Source: Bacillota bacterium (GTDB lineage Bacteria > Sysuimicrobiota > Sysuimicrobiia > Sysuimicrobiales > Segetimicrobiaceae). Taken from it: a stretch of DNA of 64,000 nucleotides. Position 1 is the first letter of the stretch, and each line of letters starts with the position of its first letter. The stretch is from assembly GCA_021324295.1 (NCBI GenBank), contig JAJPJJ010000011.1, positions 47,589-111,588 on the forward strand, written 5' to 3'. The translations under genes were made by a program, and so were the position numbers. Positions 8,352 through 17,916 of the stretch are shown piece by piece. The notes under the pieces were generated by a model. It was not told where the DNA came from. It saw nothing but the letters and a program-made list of their open reading frames with translations, and made no database searches.

Positions 8352-10158
8352 AGGCGGCATCCAGGAGGGCCGCCGCCAGCAGGTACACGGCGCCGAGCGC
8401 GTGCAGCGGCACGTATAGCAACAGCGTGGCCGCAGACAGCACGAGCGAGTACACGAAGATCTGCCACCGCGTCTCGCCGTCGCCACGCACCACCGGCAGC
8501 ATCGGCACGCCGGCCGCGCGATAGTCGTCCGCCTTTCCCAGCGCGAGCGCCCAGAAGTGGGGGGGCGTCCACAGGAACACGATCGCAAAGAGCACCACCG
8601 CGGGGAGCCCGATCTGCCCGGTGGCGGCGGCCCAGCCGACGAGCGGCGGGATCGCTCCGGCGGCGCCGCCGATCACGATGTTCTGCGGGGTCGTGCGCTT
8701 GAGCCAGAGCGTGTACACCCCGACGTAGAAGAGGATGCCGGCCGTGGACAGCGCGGCGGCTGTGAGGTTGACGCCCCACGCCATGACGACGATCGAGAGC
8801 AGCCCGGTCGCCGCGCCGAACGCGAGCGCCTGCGCCGGGCGGAGGCGCCCGGACGGAACCGGGCGGAGGCACGTCCGCCGCATCACCGCGTCGATGTCCC
8901 GGTCCACGTACATGTTGAAGGCGTTGGCCGAGCCGGCCGCGAGCGTGCCTCCGAGCAGGGTGAGCAGCAGCGTCCCGAGCGCGAGGTGATGCGGCGCTGC
9001 GACGATCATCGTGGTGAACGTCGTGATGAGCAGCAGCACGATGATGCGCGGCTTCATCAGGGCCAGGTAGTCCCGGGCCGTGGCGAGGACGCTTCGTAGC
9101 GCGGCGGCGTGGGCGCCGCCCCACGGCAGCGCGTCGGCGGGATCGTCCACGGACCCGCCGGCGATCGTCGGGAGCGCGTCACGCCGTGCGCCGGCGCGGC
9201 GTCGGATATCCGCGGGAGCGCCGAGTGGGGTGGCGAGCGCGTTCAGCACCACGAGCGCCGCGAAGAGGGCAGCCGCGACCCCGAGGTGTGCGCCCTGGAC
9301 GAGCGGCGCGAGCCGGCTCGCGACGTTGAGTGCGCCGAGCGCGATCTGCGCGAGGACGAGGGCCGCCGCGAGATGCGCGGTCCCCGTCACCGCGCGGAGG
9401 CCGGTGCGGGAGGCGCCCGCGGCCGTCGCCACGACGAGCAGGCCGACCACGAGGGCCCACCCGCGGTGCAGCATGTGGAGGTGCGCGGGCCAGTCGGGTG
9501 GGAGCAGCACGGAGCCCCGGCACATCGGGAGGTCGGGGCAGGCGAGCGCCGCGGCGCTCGAGCCGACGTACCCGCCGATCAGGATCATCACGTAGGTCGC
9601 CGCGGCCGCGAGGAGCGCGAGGCGCCGGAAGGCCGGGGCGGCCGGCGGCGCCGCGGAGGCGCGCAGGGCTACCACCGCCTGCACCAGGAGCCCGGCCAGG
9701 AACAACATCGCGACCCCCAGGTGCGTGGCCACGAGCGCCGGGGTGAGCCGCAGCCTGACGGTCATGCCTCCCAGCACGATCTGCACGGCCACGAGCGCGA
9801 GGACGAGGAGCGCGACGCCGCGTGCTGCCGGCGAGGCGCGCCGGACGCGGAAGGCCGCCAGCGCGGTCGCGACTACGAGCGCGCTCACGGCGGCCGCCAC
9901 GAGCCGGTGCGCGTATTCGATCAGGACACGGCCTTCGAGCGGCGGGATCGCGCGTCCGTGGCACAGCGGCCAGTCGGGGCACGCGAGCCCGGCGCCGCTG
10001 ATGCGGACCAGGCCGCCGAGGAGCACGAGCAGGTAGGCGGCCAGGGCGGTCGCCACGGCGAGGATCCGGTAGATCCGCGCCGCGGGCACATCTATGGGAC
10101 GGGGTTGCACGCGATCGGTGGCCTCCCGATTCGGAGGAATCCCGGGACCCTTCAGCAT
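8227..10158 (-). CDS. ctaB: heme A synthase / protoheme IX farnesyltransferase fusion (CtaA-CtaB)
   Basis: One polypeptide of about 643 residues carrying both steps from heme B to heme A for cytochrome oxidase. The N-terminal half is CtaA/COX15, with repeated four-helix units containing heme-ligand histidines (EYAHRL, ATHLGVA, HMLHRGW, QGAHLGVA). Two cysteine pairs are present (GLACPDWPLCHG, ALACPDLPMCRG). After a linker, the C-terminal half is the UbiA-type prenyltransferase CtaB, with NAFNMYVDRDID and KADDYRAAGVPMLP as prenyl-diphosphate/Mg sites. The start is uncertain: ATG 10158 is listed, and a GTG at 10110 behind a GGGAGG site is also possible. No oxidase subunit genes are in the window. 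Confidence 0.9.
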   Translation of the reverse strand: MLKGPGIPPNREATDRVQPRPIDVPAARIYRILAVATALAAYLLVLLGGLVRISGAGLACPDWPLCHGRAIPPLEGRVLIEYAHRLVAAAVSALVVATALAAFRVRRASPAARGVALLVLALVAVQIVLGGMTVRLRLTPALVATHLGVAMLFLAGLLVQAVVALRASAAPPAAPAFRRLALLAAAATYVMILIGGYVGSSAAALACPDLPMCRGSVLLPPDWPAHLHMLHRGWALVVGLLVVATAAGASRTGLRAVTGTAHLAAALVLAQIALGALNVASRLAPLVQGAHLGVAAALFAALVVLNALATPLGAPADIRRRAGARRDALPTIAGGSVDDPADALPWGGAHAAALRSVLATARDYLALMKPRIIVLLLITTFTTMIVAAPHHLALGTLLLTLLGGTLAAGSANAFNMYVDRDIDAVMRRTCLRPVPSGRLRPAQALAFGAATGLLSIVVMAWGVNLTAAALSTAGILFYVGVYTLWLKRTTPQNIVIGGAAGAIPPLVGWAAATGQIGLPAVVLFAIVFLWTPPHFWALALGKADDYRAAGVPMLPVVRGDGETRWQIFVYSLVLSAATLLLYVPLHALGAVYLLAAALLDAAFIALAWAVLNRRRRAEMALFGYSIVYLALLFAAMVVDRLVA

Positions 10159-10216
10159 TCGACGCCGCGGACCCTCCCCTCCTGTGGCGGGCCGCGCGCA
10201 GGCGCAGGCGGCGCGA

Positions 10217-10245
10217 TTGATCGCGCACCGCCCGGGGGATATAAC
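10217..10245 (+). promoter_or_regulatory. candidate promoter for the LolA-like gene
   Basis: TTGATC at 10217-10222 and TATAAC at 10240-10245 are spaced 17 bases apart, in an unusually A+T-rich patch 35 bases before the GTG start at 10280. It lies between two divergent genes. Confidence 0.5.
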
Positions 10246-10279
10246 TATAGCACACCAGACGAGATCCGGTGCGTCCAGC

Positions 10280-10966
10280 GTGAGCCCCACGAAGCCCCGC
10301 GCCTCCCTGATGGCCGCTACCGCGGTCGCGATGGCCGTGCAGCTCGCGACCGCCGCGCCGCTCCCGACGGGCGACGAGGTGATCCACCGCATCCTCGGCG
10401 TCAACCGCAACACCCCGGACATCATCTCGGCGGACGTGCTGTTCAAGTTCCGCTTCAGGAAGCCGGTCTCCGCGCCGCCGGACTGCGTCTTCAAGGGCAC
10501 GGTCCGCGTGGAGCACGGCCACGAGCTCACCCTGACGGTCGGTCAGCGGACCGAGGGCCTGGCGTGCTGGGCGATCGACAAGTACGTCCTCGGCCGCCTC
10601 TTCGAGAGCCGGGAGCCCGTCGAGCGGATGATCTCGCGGTACGACTTCGAGGTCCTCGGGGAGAAGCTCGTGGACGGGCACCCGTACTACCTGGTCCGGG
10701 CGCGCGCGCGGGAGCCCAAGACCAACCCCCGCGGCTGGATCGGCTGGGTGGACTACGACCGGGGACTCGTGCCCGAGGGCACGGTCGAGTACGCGTGGGG
10801 CACGATCGACACCGAGCAGAAGTACATGCAGGTCTCCGAGGCGTGGGTGCTCTCGTACCAGTATCTGTACACGCCGCGGTTCGACGCCTCGATGGAGGTG
10901 TTCTACAGCAACTTCCACTTCGCGCCGCGCGCGTTTGCACCGTCGGCCGGCCTCGTCCCGCGGTGA
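10280..10966 (+). CDS. secreted LolA-like hypothetical protein
   Basis: About 228 residues with an N-terminal signal peptide (basic n-region, then ATAVAMAVQLATA ending AAP). The mature part, beginning GDEVIHRILGVNRNTPD, is a run of short beta-rich segments (VLFKFRF, GTVRVEHG, PYYLVRARA, WVDYDRGL) resembling the half-barrel of LolA/LolB or related outer-membrane lipoprotein-sorting families. The match is weak and function is not assigned. The GTG at 10280 gives a complete signal peptide; an ATG at 10310 is a second option. It is divergent from the ctaA-ctaB fusion, and a promoter-like element lies between them. Confidence 0.65.
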   Translation: MSPTKPRASLMAATAVAMAVQLATAAPLPTGDEVIHRILGVNRNTPDIISADVLFKFRFRKPVSAPPDCVFKGTVRVEHGHELTLTVGQRTEGLACWAIDKYVLGRLFESREPVERMISRYDFEVLGEKLVDGHPYYLVRARAREPKTNPRGWIGWVDYDRGLVPEGTVEYAWGTIDTEQKYMQVSEAWVLSYQYLYTPRFDASMEVFYSNFHFAPRAFAPSAGLVPR

Positions 10967-11027
10967 AAGCCTCCGGGCACCCGCGTCCGAACGGCGCCCC
11001 GGGTGCTCGCCGCGGCCTGCACGCCGC

Positions 11028-11981
11028 TCAGCGGTGAAAGCCCCCGGAGGACCCGCGCAGCACGGCCTCGACCTCCTCCAGGGTGGCGTGGCACACATCC
11101 CCGGGGTACGTCTGCTTGAGGGCGGCGAGCGCCGTCCCGTAGCGCAGGCCCTCCGCGATCCCCCACTCGAGATACCCGTACAGGAATCCCGCCGCGAACG
11201 CGTCCCCCCGTCCGATGCGGTCCACGATCTCGACGGCGTACGCGGGCTGGCGGAGGCCGCCCGTCTCGCCGAGCGCGAAGGCGCCGTGCTCGCCGAGCGT
11301 CAGCACGAGCACGCCGCAGCGAAACCGCGCGCGCAGCGAGGCGGCGACGTCCGCCGGATCGCCGTCCGCGCCGAAGACCGTCCGGGCGTCGCGGTCGTTC
11401 ACGATAACGATGTCGAGGCCGCGGACCAGGGGCTCGATCGCCTCCCGCGCCGCCTCCGGAGGCCAGAGCGTCGACCGGTAGTTGACGTCGAACGAGACGC
11501 GGGCGTCCCGCCGCCGGGCCTCCGCGATGGCGCGCTCGACGAGGCGGCGCGGCCCGGCTCCGAGCCCGGGCGTGATCCCGGTGAGGTGCACGACGCGGGC
11601 GCCGTCCAGGCGCTGCCACTCGACCGCGTCCGGATCGATCTCCGCAAACGCGGAATCCCGGCGGTAGTAGAGGACCCCGCCCGGGCGCGGCGCCGCGCCC
11701 GGCTCGACGAACATCAGGCCGACGCGGCCGTCGGCCGCCCACAGCACGCCGCCCGTGTCGACGCCGCATCCGCGGACCACGCCGGCGACGCGGCGCCCGA
11801 GCGGGTTGCGCGGCAGCCGCGAGATCCAGGCGGTGGCCACGCCGAGCCGCGCCAGATTGGCGCACACGTTGGATTCCGCCCCGCCGACGTGGATCGTATA
11901 GGACGACGCCGACTCGAGGGTCTCGCCGCCGCCCGGCGCGAGGCGGATCAGCGTCTCACCGATGCCGACGACCGTCGCCAT
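11028..11981 (-). CDS. kdgK: PfkB-family sugar kinase, probably 2-keto-3-deoxygluconate kinase
   Basis: Phosphorylates 2-keto-3-deoxygluconate (KDG) to KDPG with ATP. The 317-residue protein has the PfkB N-terminal GGAESNVCANLARLG substrate motif and the C-terminal DRIGRGDAFAAGFLYG motif. The latter contains the catalytic aspartate and the anion hole, in the GRGDAF form rather than the usual GAGDAF. YRSTLWPP and VIVNDRDARTVFG are typical of the KDG-kinase branch. It lies 15 bases downstream of the KDPG aldolase gene in a dehydratase-aldolase-kinase order, which strongly supports the substrate: dehydratase makes KDG, kinase makes KDPG, aldolase splits it to pyruvate and glyceraldehyde 3-phosphate. 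Confidence 0.88.
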   Translation of the reverse strand: MATVVGIGETLIRLAPGGGETLESASSYTIHVGGAESNVCANLARLGVATAWISRLPRNPLGRRVAGVVRGCGVDTGGVLWAADGRVGLMFVEPGAAPRPGGVLYYRRDSAFAEIDPDAVEWQRLDGARVVHLTGITPGLGAGPRRLVERAIAEARRRDARVSFDVNYRSTLWPPEAAREAIEPLVRGLDIVIVNDRDARTVFGADGDPADVAASLRARFRCGVLVLTLGEHGAFALGETGGLRQPAYAVEIVDRIGRGDAFAAGFLYGYLEWGIAEGLRYGTALAALKQTYPGDVCHATLEEVEAVLRGSSGGFHR

Positions 11982-11996
11982 CGCGCCCTCTCGGCG

Positions 11997-12647
11997 TCAC
12001 GCATGAGGTGCGAGCGCGCGCAGGAGCGTGCCGATCCGCGCGCGCAGGGCCGCCGCGTCCACCGGCCGGTCGGCGGGGCCGACGAGCGCCGACCCGATCC
12101 CCACCGCCGCCGCGCCGGCCGCCAGCCACTCGCCGGCGCCCTCCGGGCGCACCCCGCCCGTCGGCAGGAGCCGCGCGTGGGGAAGGGGAGCGAGGAGGGC
12201 CCGGATGTATGAGGGCCCGCCGACGTCGGCAGGGAAGATCTTGACGAGCTCCGCGCCGTCCCCGAGCGCGGTGACGAGCTCGGTGGGGGTGTACGCGCCC
12301 GGGACCGCGAGCACGCCGTGCGCGCGGGCGACCGCGACCATCCCCGGGGAGAGCGCCGGGCTGAGGAGGAACTGCGCCCCTGCCGCGACGGCGCGCTCGG
12401 CGGTCGCCGCGTCCGTCACCGTGCCGGCGCCGATCAACGTCGCGGGGAATCGCCGCCGCAACTGCGCGATCACCGCGTCCGCCCCCGGGACCGTGAACGT
12501 GACCTCGATCACTCCGAGGCCGGCGGACGCCAGGATCTCGGCGATCTCCAGCGCCCACTCGGCCGACCGGGTCCGGATGATCGGGACGGCGCGGGCGCGC
12601 AGGATCGTCGCAAGCGCCCGCGCCGCCTCGGAGGTGGTCGCCGTCAT
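11997..12647 (-). CDS. eda: KDPG/KHG aldolase
   Basis: Class I aldolase of 216 residues cleaving 2-keto-3-deoxy-6-phosphogluconate (or the galacto isomer or 4-hydroxy-2-oxoglutarate). Recognisable landmarks are IEVTFTV with the catalytic glutamate, IGAGTVTD, GAQFLLSPAL and LVKIFPAD, whose lysine forms the Schiff base. LPTGGV is the phosphate-binding loop. The ATG at 12647 overlaps the stop of the upstream dehydratase gene by four bases, indicating coupling. The frame is open further upstream, but that part is antisense-like low-complexity sequence and is not included. Confidence 0.92.
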   Translation of the reverse strand: MTATTSEAARALATILRARAVPIIRTRSAEWALEIAEILASAGLGVIEVTFTVPGADAVIAQLRRRFPATLIGAGTVTDAATAERAVAAGAQFLLSPALSPGMVAVARAHGVLAVPGAYTPTELVTALGDGAELVKIFPADVGGPSYIRALLAPLPHARLLPTGGVRPEGAGEWLAAGAAAVGIGSALVGPADRPVDAAALRARIGTLLRALAPHA

Positions 12648-13801
12648 GGCACCGCTCTCGCCTGGCGCCGGTGCCAGTCCTCGGTGAACAAGTTGAAGTG
12701 CTGCCGGCGGGCCGGGTGCTCGCGGACGACCTCTTCGCGCAGTGTCACCCCGAGGCCGGGCCCCGGCGGCAGCGGGAAGTACCCGTCGACGACGTCCGGC
12801 AGTCCGGAGGCACACTCCCGCACGTGTGCCTCGGCGAAGTCGTTGAAGTACTCCTGGATCTTCAGGTTGGGCGTGCAGGCCGCAAGGTGCAGGGCGGCGG
12901 CCGTGCTCACGGACGCGCCCACGTTGTGGGGCGCCACGAGCAGGCCGTGCGCTTCTGCCATCGCGGCGATCTTCTTCGTCTCGAGCAGGCCCCCGCAGTG
13001 CGTGATGTCCGGCTGGACGATATCGACGCCCCCCAGCGCGAACAGGTCGCGGAACGCCGCCCGGGTGTGCAGCCGTTCGCCGGTGGCGATCGGGACCGCG
13101 GTCCGGGCCGCCACCTGCGCGAGGGCGGCGGGCTGATCCGGCGGGACCGGCTCCTCGATCCACCCCGGAGCGTAGCGCTCGAGCTCCCGGGCCAGCGCCG
13201 CCGCCTGCGCCGCGGTGAAGCGGCCGTGCATCTCGACGAAGATCTCGACGTCCGGGCCGACCGCGTCGCGCACCGCCTCGACGAGGGAGAGGGACCGCCG
13301 GTGCTCCTCGCGCTCGAGCTCCCCGGCCCCCGCCCCGAACGGGTCGAGCTTCAGCGCGCGGTAGCCCCGGGCCACGACGCGCCGGGCTGAGGCGGCGAAC
13401 GCTTCGGGGGTCCGCTCGCCGGTGTACCAGCCGTTCGCGTAGGCTTTGATGCGCTCGCGGCACGCGCCGCCGAGCAGCCGGTAGACCGGCTGGCCGAGCG
13501 CTTTGCCCACGATGTCCCAGCACGCGATCTCCACGATCGCGAGCGCCGTCATCTCTGTCGCGCCGGGCACCTCGTAGTCGTCGCGGACGATGCGGAGGAC
13601 GAGGTCCTCGATGTCGAACGGGTCGCTGCCGACAACGTACCGGTGCGCGATCGCCTCCAGGTAGGCGGCGACCGCCTCCTCCCGGTTGACCGGCCGTGCC
13701 TCGCCGACGCCTTCCAGCCCGTCATCGGTGCGCAGCCGGGCGAAGACGAAGTTCCGCCACGCCGACCCCATCGTGTAGACGGTGACGTCCGAGATCTTCA
13801 C
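12644..13801 (-). CDS. enolase-superfamily (mandelate racemase/MLE type) sugar-acid dehydratase
   Basis: 385-residue enzyme expected to remove water from an aldonate such as galactonate or gluconate, giving 2-keto-3-deoxy acid. N-terminal capping-domain landmarks are VYTMGSAWRN and VGEARPVN. The barrel has ALKLDPFG in the acid/base position, metal-ligand carboxylates in IFVEMHGRF, WIEEPVPP and IATGERLH, and the general acid/base histidine in VAPHNVG. The DPFG and APHNVG motifs recall D-galactonate dehydratase-type members, but the exact substrate cannot be read from sequence. It leads a dehydratase-eda-kdgK series directly after sugar ABC transporter genes. Confidence 0.87.
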   Translation of the reverse strand: MKISDVTVYTMGSAWRNFVFARLRTDDGLEGVGEARPVNREEAVAAYLEAIAHRYVVGSDPFDIEDLVLRIVRDDYEVPGATEMTALAIVEIACWDIVGKALGQPVYRLLGGACRERIKAYANGWYTGERTPEAFAASARRVVARGYRALKLDPFGAGAGELEREEHRRSLSLVEAVRDAVGPDVEIFVEMHGRFTAAQAAALARELERYAPGWIEEPVPPDQPAALAQVAARTAVPIATGERLHTRAAFRDLFALGGVDIVQPDITHCGGLLETKKIAAMAEAHGLLVAPHNVGASVSTAAALHLAACTPNLKIQEYFNDFAEAHVRECASGLPDVVDGYFPLPPGPGLGVTLREEVVREHPARRQHFNLFTEDWHRRQARAVP

Positions 13802-13865
13802 GGGAGCCTCCTCGCTGCCTCGCGCCTCAGTATTTGACGGCGCCGAAGGTCGGTCCTCGGGCCTC

Positions 13866-14872
13866 TCAGGTGAGCCGCCGGCTCAGCACGGTCTGCAGGG
13901 TGACCGAGATCACGACGATCAACCCGTAGATGAGCTGGGTCCAGAACCCGGTCAGGCCGATGGCCACGATGCCCGCGTTGATCGCGCCGATGATGAAGCA
14001 CGCCACGAACGTGCCCAGCACCGTCCCCGTTCCGCCGAACACGGACGTGCCGCCGAGGAACACGGAGGCAATCGTGGTCAGCAGGTATCCGTCTCCGAGC
14101 GTCGGCCAGAAGTAGGTGACCTCCAGGCTGGCCAGCAGCCCGGCGAACGCGGCGCCGAGCCCCATGAGCACGAACAGCAGCATCTTGCGCTGCCGGACGT
14201 TGATGCCCATCAGCCGGGCGCTCTCGATGTTGTCGCCGATGAGGTAGACGTGCGCACCGAAGCGGTGACGGTTCAGAAGAAAGGCGACGAGGAGGGCGAC
14301 GAACACGGTCCAGAGCATCTGCGCCGGGATCGCGCCTGCCAGGCGTCCGACCATCGCGCTGTAGAAGGCGGTCCCCCGGGCCGGCACCAGCGAGACGCCG
14401 TTGCCGCCGGTGGCGACAGCACCACCCCGCGCCAGAAGAACTGCGTCCCGATCGTCGCCACGAGGGACGGGATCCCCAGCCCCGCCACGATGCCGCCGTT
14501 GACCAACCCGGCCAGGATCCCGGCGAGCCCGCAGGCCACGGACGCGAGGGCCAGGCTGTTCGTGTACACGAGCGCAAAGGAGAACGCCGCGGTCCCGAGC
14601 GCCATCACCGACGGGAACGACAGGTCGATCTCGCCCGCGATCACGACCATCGTCAGCGGCAGGGCCATGATCGCAAAGAACGGCGTCGTCGACATGAACG
14701 CCTGGTAGATGTTGTACGAGAGGAACGTTCCGGGCGCGCCGACGACGAAGATGAGCCAGACGACCAGCCCGACCGCGACGGTGCCGATCTGCGCGGCGTG
14801 CCGGCGGCCGTACCGGGCCACGGCGGCCCACGCGCCCGCGGGGGGCACCTGCGCTTCGACACGCGAGATCAT
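13866..14872 (-). pseudogene. sugar ABC transporter permease (RbsC-like), interrupted by a one-base frameshift
   Basis: Membrane subunit of the sugar/sugar-acid importer (BPD_transp_2 family). The 5' part from ATG 14872 (AGGAG seven bases upstream) encodes helices up to TIGTQFFWRGVVL. The 3' part in another frame continues with ATGGNGVSLVPARGTAF and runs to the normal end, including the conserved GDNIESARLMGINV and LGGTSVFGGTGTV. The total of 1007 bases is one short of a multiple of three. Adding one base between 14416 and 14417 (CTG-NTC-GCC) restores a continuous protein of about 335 residues. This is either a real null allele or a sequencing error. It is flanked by its ATPase gene and the dehydratase gene. 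Confidence 0.85.
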
Positions 14873-14895
14873 GCCCTGCTCCTGCGCGGACCGGC

Positions 14896-15681
14896 TCAGC
14901 TCGTGGCCGCCCATGACCCGGAGAGCGTGCCGGTCTGGGCCACCTGCTGCAGCCGGTGGGTCAGCTCATCCAGCGTGATACGGTCCCGGAGGAACTCCCC
15001 CGCGATCCGGCCGCGGTCCAGGACGACGATGCGATCGACCACGGGATAGACGTGGAAGATGTTGTGGTCGATGAAGATGCACGACTTCCCGGCCTGCTTG
15101 ATGCCGCGGACGAAGTCCAGCGTCTTCTGGGTCTCCGAGACGGACAGGCCCATCGTGGGCTCGTCCAGGATGATGAGCTCGGCCTGGAAGTAGAGGGCGC
15201 GCACGATGGCGACCCCCTGCCGTTCCCCGCCGGACAGCGTGCGCACCAGGGTGTCCGGGGTGACGGCCGCCGACGTGAACCCCATCTGGTCGACCATCAA
15301 CCGCCGCGTCTCCTCGCGCATGCGCGGGATGTCGAGGGCGCCCAGGACGGTCGTGATCTCGCGCCCCATGAAGATGTTCCGCCACAGCGTCTGCCTGTCG
15401 GCGAGCGCCTTCTCCTGGTACACGGTCTCGATCCCAAGGCGCCGCGCTTCGGCCACGGTGAGGTTTTCGATCCGCCGGCCCCTGAACAGGATCTCGGCCC
15501 CCGGATCAGGACGGTGGTAGCCGGTGATGATCTTGATCAGCGTGGATTTCCCCGCGCCGTTATCCCCGAGCAGCCCGACGATCTCGTTCTGCCCGACGCG
15601 GAACTCGATATCCTGAAGCGCCCGCACCTCGCCGAACGTCTTGGAGACGCGGGACATCGCCAGCAGGTCGCCGCTGGCCAT
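14896..15681 (-). CDS. sugar ABC transporter ATP-binding protein (FrcA-like, single domain)
   Basis: 261-residue nucleotide-binding subunit of a CUT2-type sugar importer. Walker A is GDNGAGKST (residues 36-44), the signature is LSGGERQG, Walker B is LIILDEPTMGLS, and the switch histidine is in FIDHNIFHVY. Unlike RbsA/XylG it has one ATPase domain, not two, as in the fructose importer FrcA of rhizobia. The single gene therefore probably forms a homodimer. It lies between the binding-protein gene and the frameshifted permease. GIETVYQEKAL in the Q-loop region is typical of this subfamily. Confidence 0.92.
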   Translation of the reverse strand: MASGDLLAMSRVSKTFGEVRALQDIEFRVGQNEIVGLLGDNGAGKSTLIKIITGYHRPDPGAEILFRGRRIENLTVAEARRLGIETVYQEKALADRQTLWRNIFMGREITTVLGALDIPRMREETRRLMVDQMGFTSAAVTPDTLVRTLSGGERQGVAIVRALYFQAELIILDEPTMGLSVSETQKTLDFVRGIKQAGKSCIFIDHNIFHVYPVVDRIVVLDRGRIAGEFLRDRITLDELTHRLQQVAQTGTLSGSWAATS

Positions 15682-15754
15682 CGTCGTCGCTCCCGGCGCG
15701 CGCGCGGCCGCCTCACGGGACCGGGTCCCGGCCCGCAGGCGCCCGGCGTGCCCT

Positions 15755-16849
<1,095 letters not shown>

Positions 16850-16998
16850 TGCCCTCCCTCCTGGTCCTGTGACGTCGGGCCGCCCGATGACGCCACCGGG
16901 CGGCCTGGTTCCCTGCACTGTGCTGCCGCGTCGGGTCTGAGCTGGCGGGCCCGTCCCCCGCGCAGGGGGCGGGGGGACGACGCCGCACGGTGCGGCGA

Positions 16999-17916
16999 TC
17001 AGGCGGCCAGGTGCGCGTGGAACCAGTTCAGGGTGAGCTGCCACGCGTCCTTCGCGGCCGCCGGCACGTACCGATCCCGGGTATCATCGAAGAACCCCGG
17101 CCCCGCCCGCGGCTCGATCTTGTACTGCCACGGGACGCCCGCCTTCTTCATCGCCGCATCGAGCTCCGAGAGCTCCGCGGCGTCGTGCCGGCCTGTCTCG
17201 GCGAAGATCGCGAGCACCGCAGCGCTGAGACGGGCGAGCGCGCTCGATGGCGGGATCCCGCCATCGAAGACGACCGCGGCCCGCGGATCGGCGTTCTGCG
17301 AGAGCAGCGCCCAGGCGAGGGTGCCCCCGAAGCCCAGGCCGAGGAGCCCCGTCCGCGTCTTGGCCGCGAGCGGCTGGGACTCCAGGTACCGCACCGAGGA
17401 GTGCGCGTCCTGGAGATACTGGGGCACCGTGAGGGAACCGAGCGCGGCGCTGACCTTCGCCGGATCGCCGAGCGCGGCGGTGCCGCCTTCGCGCGAGAGC
17501 AGGTCGAGCGCGAGGGCCACGTACCCGGCCTTCGCCAGCCTCCGCGTCAGGTCGCGGACGTGCTCGGTCAGCCCGGGGGTATCGTGGAGGACGAGGATCC
17601 CCGGATACACCTCGCCGCCCTGCGGCGTCGAGAGGTAGCCTAGCAGGCGCGTGATGACCCCCGGGTACGCGACCGGTCCCGCGGTGATCGCGGGATCGTC
17701 TGCCGGGACGGTGACGCCCGACGTGGTGCGCCGGTCGGGCGGAGATCCTGGAAGCGGGGGTGGTGATGCGGGCGCAGCCAGGGCGGGCGCCCCCTCGGAC
17801 CGGCCGCGCAGCCCGCGCAGGGCCGCCAGCCCCGCCCCCACGCCGGCGCCGCCGACAAGGAGTCGGCGCAGAAGCTGGCGTCGCCCGAGCCGCGGTGCCT
17901 GGCCTCCCACACGCAT
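16999..17916 (-). CDS. dienelactone hydrolase family protein lacking the catalytic nucleophile and histidine (probable pseudoenzyme)
   Basis: 305 residues: a Tat-like signal (GRRQLLRRLLVGGAG near residues 11-25), a Pro-rich spacer, then an alpha/beta-hydrolase domain of the dienelactone hydrolase family (YPGILVLHDTPGLTEHVRDL, GYVALALDLLSR, C-terminal DRYVPAAAKDAWQLTLNWF). The nucleophile elbow, usually G-x-C-x-G-G, reads GLGFGG with glycine at the nucleophile. The histidine of the AGHGFF motif is replaced (AGPGFFDDT). The aspartate region VVFDGGIPP is present. Two of three triad residues are missing, so hydrolysis is unlikely. It is coupled to the upstream MFS gene through a TGATG overlap. 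Confidence 0.85.
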   Translation of the reverse strand: MRVGGQAPRLGRRQLLRRLLVGGAGVGAGLAALRGLRGRSEGAPALAAPASPPPLPGSPPDRRTTSGVTVPADDPAITAGPVAYPGVITRLLGYLSTPQGGEVYPGILVLHDTPGLTEHVRDLTRRLAKAGYVALALDLLSREGGTAALGDPAKVSAALGSLTVPQYLQDAHSSVRYLESQPLAAKTRTGLLGLGFGGTLAWALLSQNADPRAAVVFDGGIPPSSALARLSAAVLAIFAETGRHDAAELSELDAAMKKAGVPWQYKIEPRAGPGFFDDTRDRYVPAAAKDAWQLTLNWFHAHLAA

